A stretch of 5,319 nt of DNA, taken from positions 1-5,319 of the forward strand of contig JAUPVY010000044.1 of assembly GCA_030916785.1 (NCBI GenBank), written 5' to 3'. Shown here piece after piece: positions 3,478 to 5,319 of the stretch. The notes under the pieces were generated by a model that had not been told where the DNA came from, made no database searches, and saw only the letters and a program-made list of their open reading frames with translations. Origin of the DNA: Patescibacteria group bacterium (lineage in GTDB: Bacteria; Patescibacteriota; Minisyncoccia; Phycocordibacterales; DATDWN01). Position 1 is the first letter of the stretch, and each line of letters starts with the position of its first letter. Position numbers and translations under genes: made by a program.

Positions 3478-4779
3478 TTAGTCTCTATTCAACCACTCTG
3501 GCTCTTGTCTGACTAGAACTTTAGCCTTGTCTTCTGGATAACGCATCACCTCCTCCACTATTTTTTCCATTCTCATTGATTGCGATCCTTTTATAAGTAC
3601 GATATCACCCATTCCAAGCAAATTTTGCAACTCTTGTCCTGCCTCAGTAGACGAATCGGCTGTAATGATAGCAGACTCACTGAAACCAAGATTTAATAGC
3701 TCTTCTGATAATTTTCTCATTCTAAAACCTACACAAATAACATTAGATGCTATATTTTTTATTGTTGATGCAATTTTTCTGTGTTCATCCGCAGAGTATT
3801 TTCCGAGCTCCAACATATCTCCCAAAACTACTATTTTTCTACCAGCACAAACTAGACTTTCAAAGGCCATAAGGGCTTGAGAAATAGCCACTGGAGAAGA
3901 GTTGTAGGAATCATCTATTATTACAGAATCCTTTATTCCGGCGACAATATTCATTCTTCCAGGCAAGCTTTTATATTTATTTATAGAAGAAGTTATTTCT
4001 GATTGAGAAAGTCCGAACTCGACTCCTATAGCAAAAGCCAAGAGACAAGCGTATTCGTTGTGAATTCCAATAGAATCAAAAACTGTTACCGGATATTTTT
4101 CTCCATCCTTAGTTATCTCAAAAGACATTCCGGTTGGAACTGTATAGTTTTTATTATTTCCATAAAGTACTTTAAAATCAGAACCCTGGATGAGAGAATC
4201 CCCTCCTATACCACAAGACATCTTTCTCAAATCAACTTCTTTTAACAAATTATAGACCTGGAAATCATCTGTGTTATATATTATTAACCCCTCTCTCTTT
4301 ACAGCATTTATTATATATTTTTCTTCGTAAATATAATTATCTACATTATAAAAAGTTTCAACATGAGAAGGTACGTCGCCTATGGCCGTCACTATCAAAA
4401 TATCAATCGATAGGATAGCGCTGGCATGCTCAAAATCCCCTGGTTTATCTCCGTCTATTTCCAAAATTAACCACTGTGGGTATCTGTTTTTATAAGCCAA
4501 AAGTTTTAGGCCCAAAAATATATTCTTAATAAGCTGTAAGGGTGTAGTAAATCCAAAAGGACAGCCGAGTATGGCTAACGGTAGACCTAGCTCTGTAGTA
4601 AAACTTCTCTCACTTTTCCTAACAAAAAATTTCTTTGATAAAACCAGATAAATGGCTTCTTTCGTTAGAGTTTTTCCAACGCTTCCTGTTATAGCTATAA
4701 TTTTTGGCTTATATTTCTTTAAGACAAGCCTTGCTTGGTATTGGAGTATATTTTTTGCTAATTGTTTAAGAAAATTCAT
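3478..4779 (-). CDS. murF: MurF-like UDP-MurNAc-tripeptide:D-Ala-D-Ala ligase, short N-terminus
   Basis: 433 residues. The P-loop is TGSVGKT (31-37). TTELGLPLAI (61-70) and EIDGDKPGDFEH (107-118) are MurF-type central-domain motifs; HVETF (139-143), HNEYACLLA (240-248), PGRMN (273-277) and IDDSYNSSP (288-296) follow in family order. LGDMLELG (319-326) is the hallmark of the MurF C-terminal domain. The reaction joins D-Ala-D-Ala to the UDP-MurNAc-tripeptide using ATP in the cytoplasm. E. coli MurF has roughly 80 more residues before its P-loop, forming the nucleotide-sugar domain; here only 30 precede it. The loop reads GKTLTKE where GKTTTKE is usual. It lies 60 nt behind the transpeptidase gene, as in a dcw cluster. 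No Shine-Dalgarno. A related Mur ligase of different specificity is the main alternative. Confidence 0.9.
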   Translation of the reverse strand: MNFLKQLAKNILQYQARLVLKKYKPKIIAITGSVGKTLTKEAIYLVLSKKFFVRKSERSFTTELGLPLAILGCPFGFTTPLQLIKNIFLGLKLLAYKNRYPQWLILEIDGDKPGDFEHASAILSIDILIVTAIGDVPSHVETFYNVDNYIYEEKYIINAVKREGLIIYNTDDFQVYNLLKEVDLRKMSCGIGGDSLIQGSDFKVLYGNNKNYTVPTGMSFEITKDGEKYPVTVFDSIGIHNEYACLLAFAIGVEFGLSQSEITSSINKYKSLPGRMNIVAGIKDSVIIDDSYNSSPVAISQALMAFESLVCAGRKIVVLGDMLELGKYSADEHRKIASTIKNIASNVICVGFRMRKLSEELLNLGFSESAIITADSSTEAGQELQNLLGMGDIVLIKGSQSMRMEKIVEEVMRYPEDKAKVLVRQEPEWLNRD

Positions 4780-4839
4780 AAAGGTAATATCGGTTGACAG
4801 TTGAGATTGCCTCAGATGCTAAATGCAGATGGGATAATA

Positions 4840-5319
4840 TCAACGATCAGGTGGCACTTCGTAGTAATTAATAAGAAACTTAACCATATCCACAAAAGGT
4901 TTAGACAATGTTTCAGAACCAAACCCAGCACCCTTTGGATCTATAGCATACAGGAAAATGATAAATTTTGGGTTATAAGCCGGAAAATAACCTATAAATG
5001 AGTGCAAAAATTGGTCCTCTTCATAACCACCACCTCCATCTTTTGCCATTTGAGCAGTACCGGTTTTAGCCGCAACATTGTAATTCACTATCTTTAAACT
5101 TCCATCTAAAAGCACTTTATCTACACTATAAACAAGCATCCTTGTGATTTCCTCTGTTGATTCCCTCTTTAAAACCCTTCGGTTAGCCGCCACAGAAATA
5201 TCCTTTGAAATACCAACCTTATAGTTTATTTGTTTAACAAGATGTGGGGTAACTAAACTACCTCCGTTAGCAATAGTAGCCAAAGCTCTTATTGTGGTAA
5301 TAGGAGTCAGAGCAATTCC
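4840..5319 (-). CDS. ftsI: Penicillin-binding protein transpeptidase, C-terminal part (FtsI/PBP2 class; runs off the right edge)
   Basis: 159 codons on the minus strand, open through the window edge. The first visible residues are GIALTPITTIRALATIANGG, the GxxxTP...A..ANGG motif of class B PBPs. KTGTAQ is the third active-site box of the penicillin-binding fold, followed by HSFIGYFPAYNPKF, which is also typical. The SxxK and SxN boxes lie outside the window. The enzyme cross-links peptidoglycan stem peptides on the outer face of the membrane. A murF-like gene next door points to the division transpeptidase FtsI rather than the elongasome PBP2, but that is inferred. It stops at TGA, which argues against a recoded TGA in this organism. 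Confidence 0.93.
   Translation of the reverse strand, partial: GIALTPITTIRALATIANGGSLVTPHLVKQINYKVGISKDISVAANRRVLKRESTEEITRMLVYSVDKVLLDGSLKIVNYNVAAKTGTAQMAKDGGGGYEEDQFLHSFIGYFPAYNPKFIIFLYAIDPKGAGFGSETLSKPFVDMVKFLINYYEVPPDR

Noticed and set aside
4819..4842. TGA read as Gly (Gracilibacteria-type code) at the end of ftsI
   Set aside because: Read-through would add only a few residues before a TAG, and no other gene here has an in-frame TGA.

Overview
The window is AT-rich, gene-dense bacterial DNA of the kind seen in the Candidate Phyla Radiation (Patescibacteria). Reasons: small genes packed tightly, almost no Shine-Dalgarno sites, a compact Mur ligase without the usual N-terminal domain, and a leaderless gene layout. 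The phylum is an inference. The genetic code looks standard: the transpeptidase gene stops at TGA and no other reading frame needs TGA as a sense codon.

Left block (1-1117, minus strand): an undecaprenol/diacylglycerol kinase (dgkA) followed after 1 nt by an AlkD-type DNA glycosylase, then the start of an unidentified gene that leaves the window. Next comes a GC-rich island (about 1140-1690, minus strand) with one 142-residue orphan protein carrying a possible zinc site. It has its own promoter, a perfect Shine-Dalgarno in its leader and a strong 3' hairpin, and its composition differs sharply from its neighbours.

Middle block (1797-2249, plus strand): a good extended -10 promoter and a strong terminator bracket about 420 nt without a protein gene. 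Inside lies one intact tRNA-Glu(CUC). It is flanked upstream by an exact 34-nt copy of its own 5' half and downstream by an exact 20-nt copy of its own 3' end. The spacers beside these partial copies share a hairpin module with compensatory stem changes. One spacer also carries a segment complementary to the 3' half of the tRNA. I know of no described RNA family with this layout; it is the most unusual thing in the window.

Right block: a membrane-anchored cupredoxin (minus), an SGNH/GDSL esterase (plus, probably leaderless), and the end of a dcw-type cell-wall cluster on the minus strand (FtsI/PBP2-type transpeptidase, then a MurF-like ligase). dgkA, murF, ftsI and perhaps the SGNH hydrolase all serve the envelope: lipid-carrier recycling, peptidoglycan precursor synthesis and cross-linking. 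Five of the promoters I can place share an extended -10 (TGnTATAnT).
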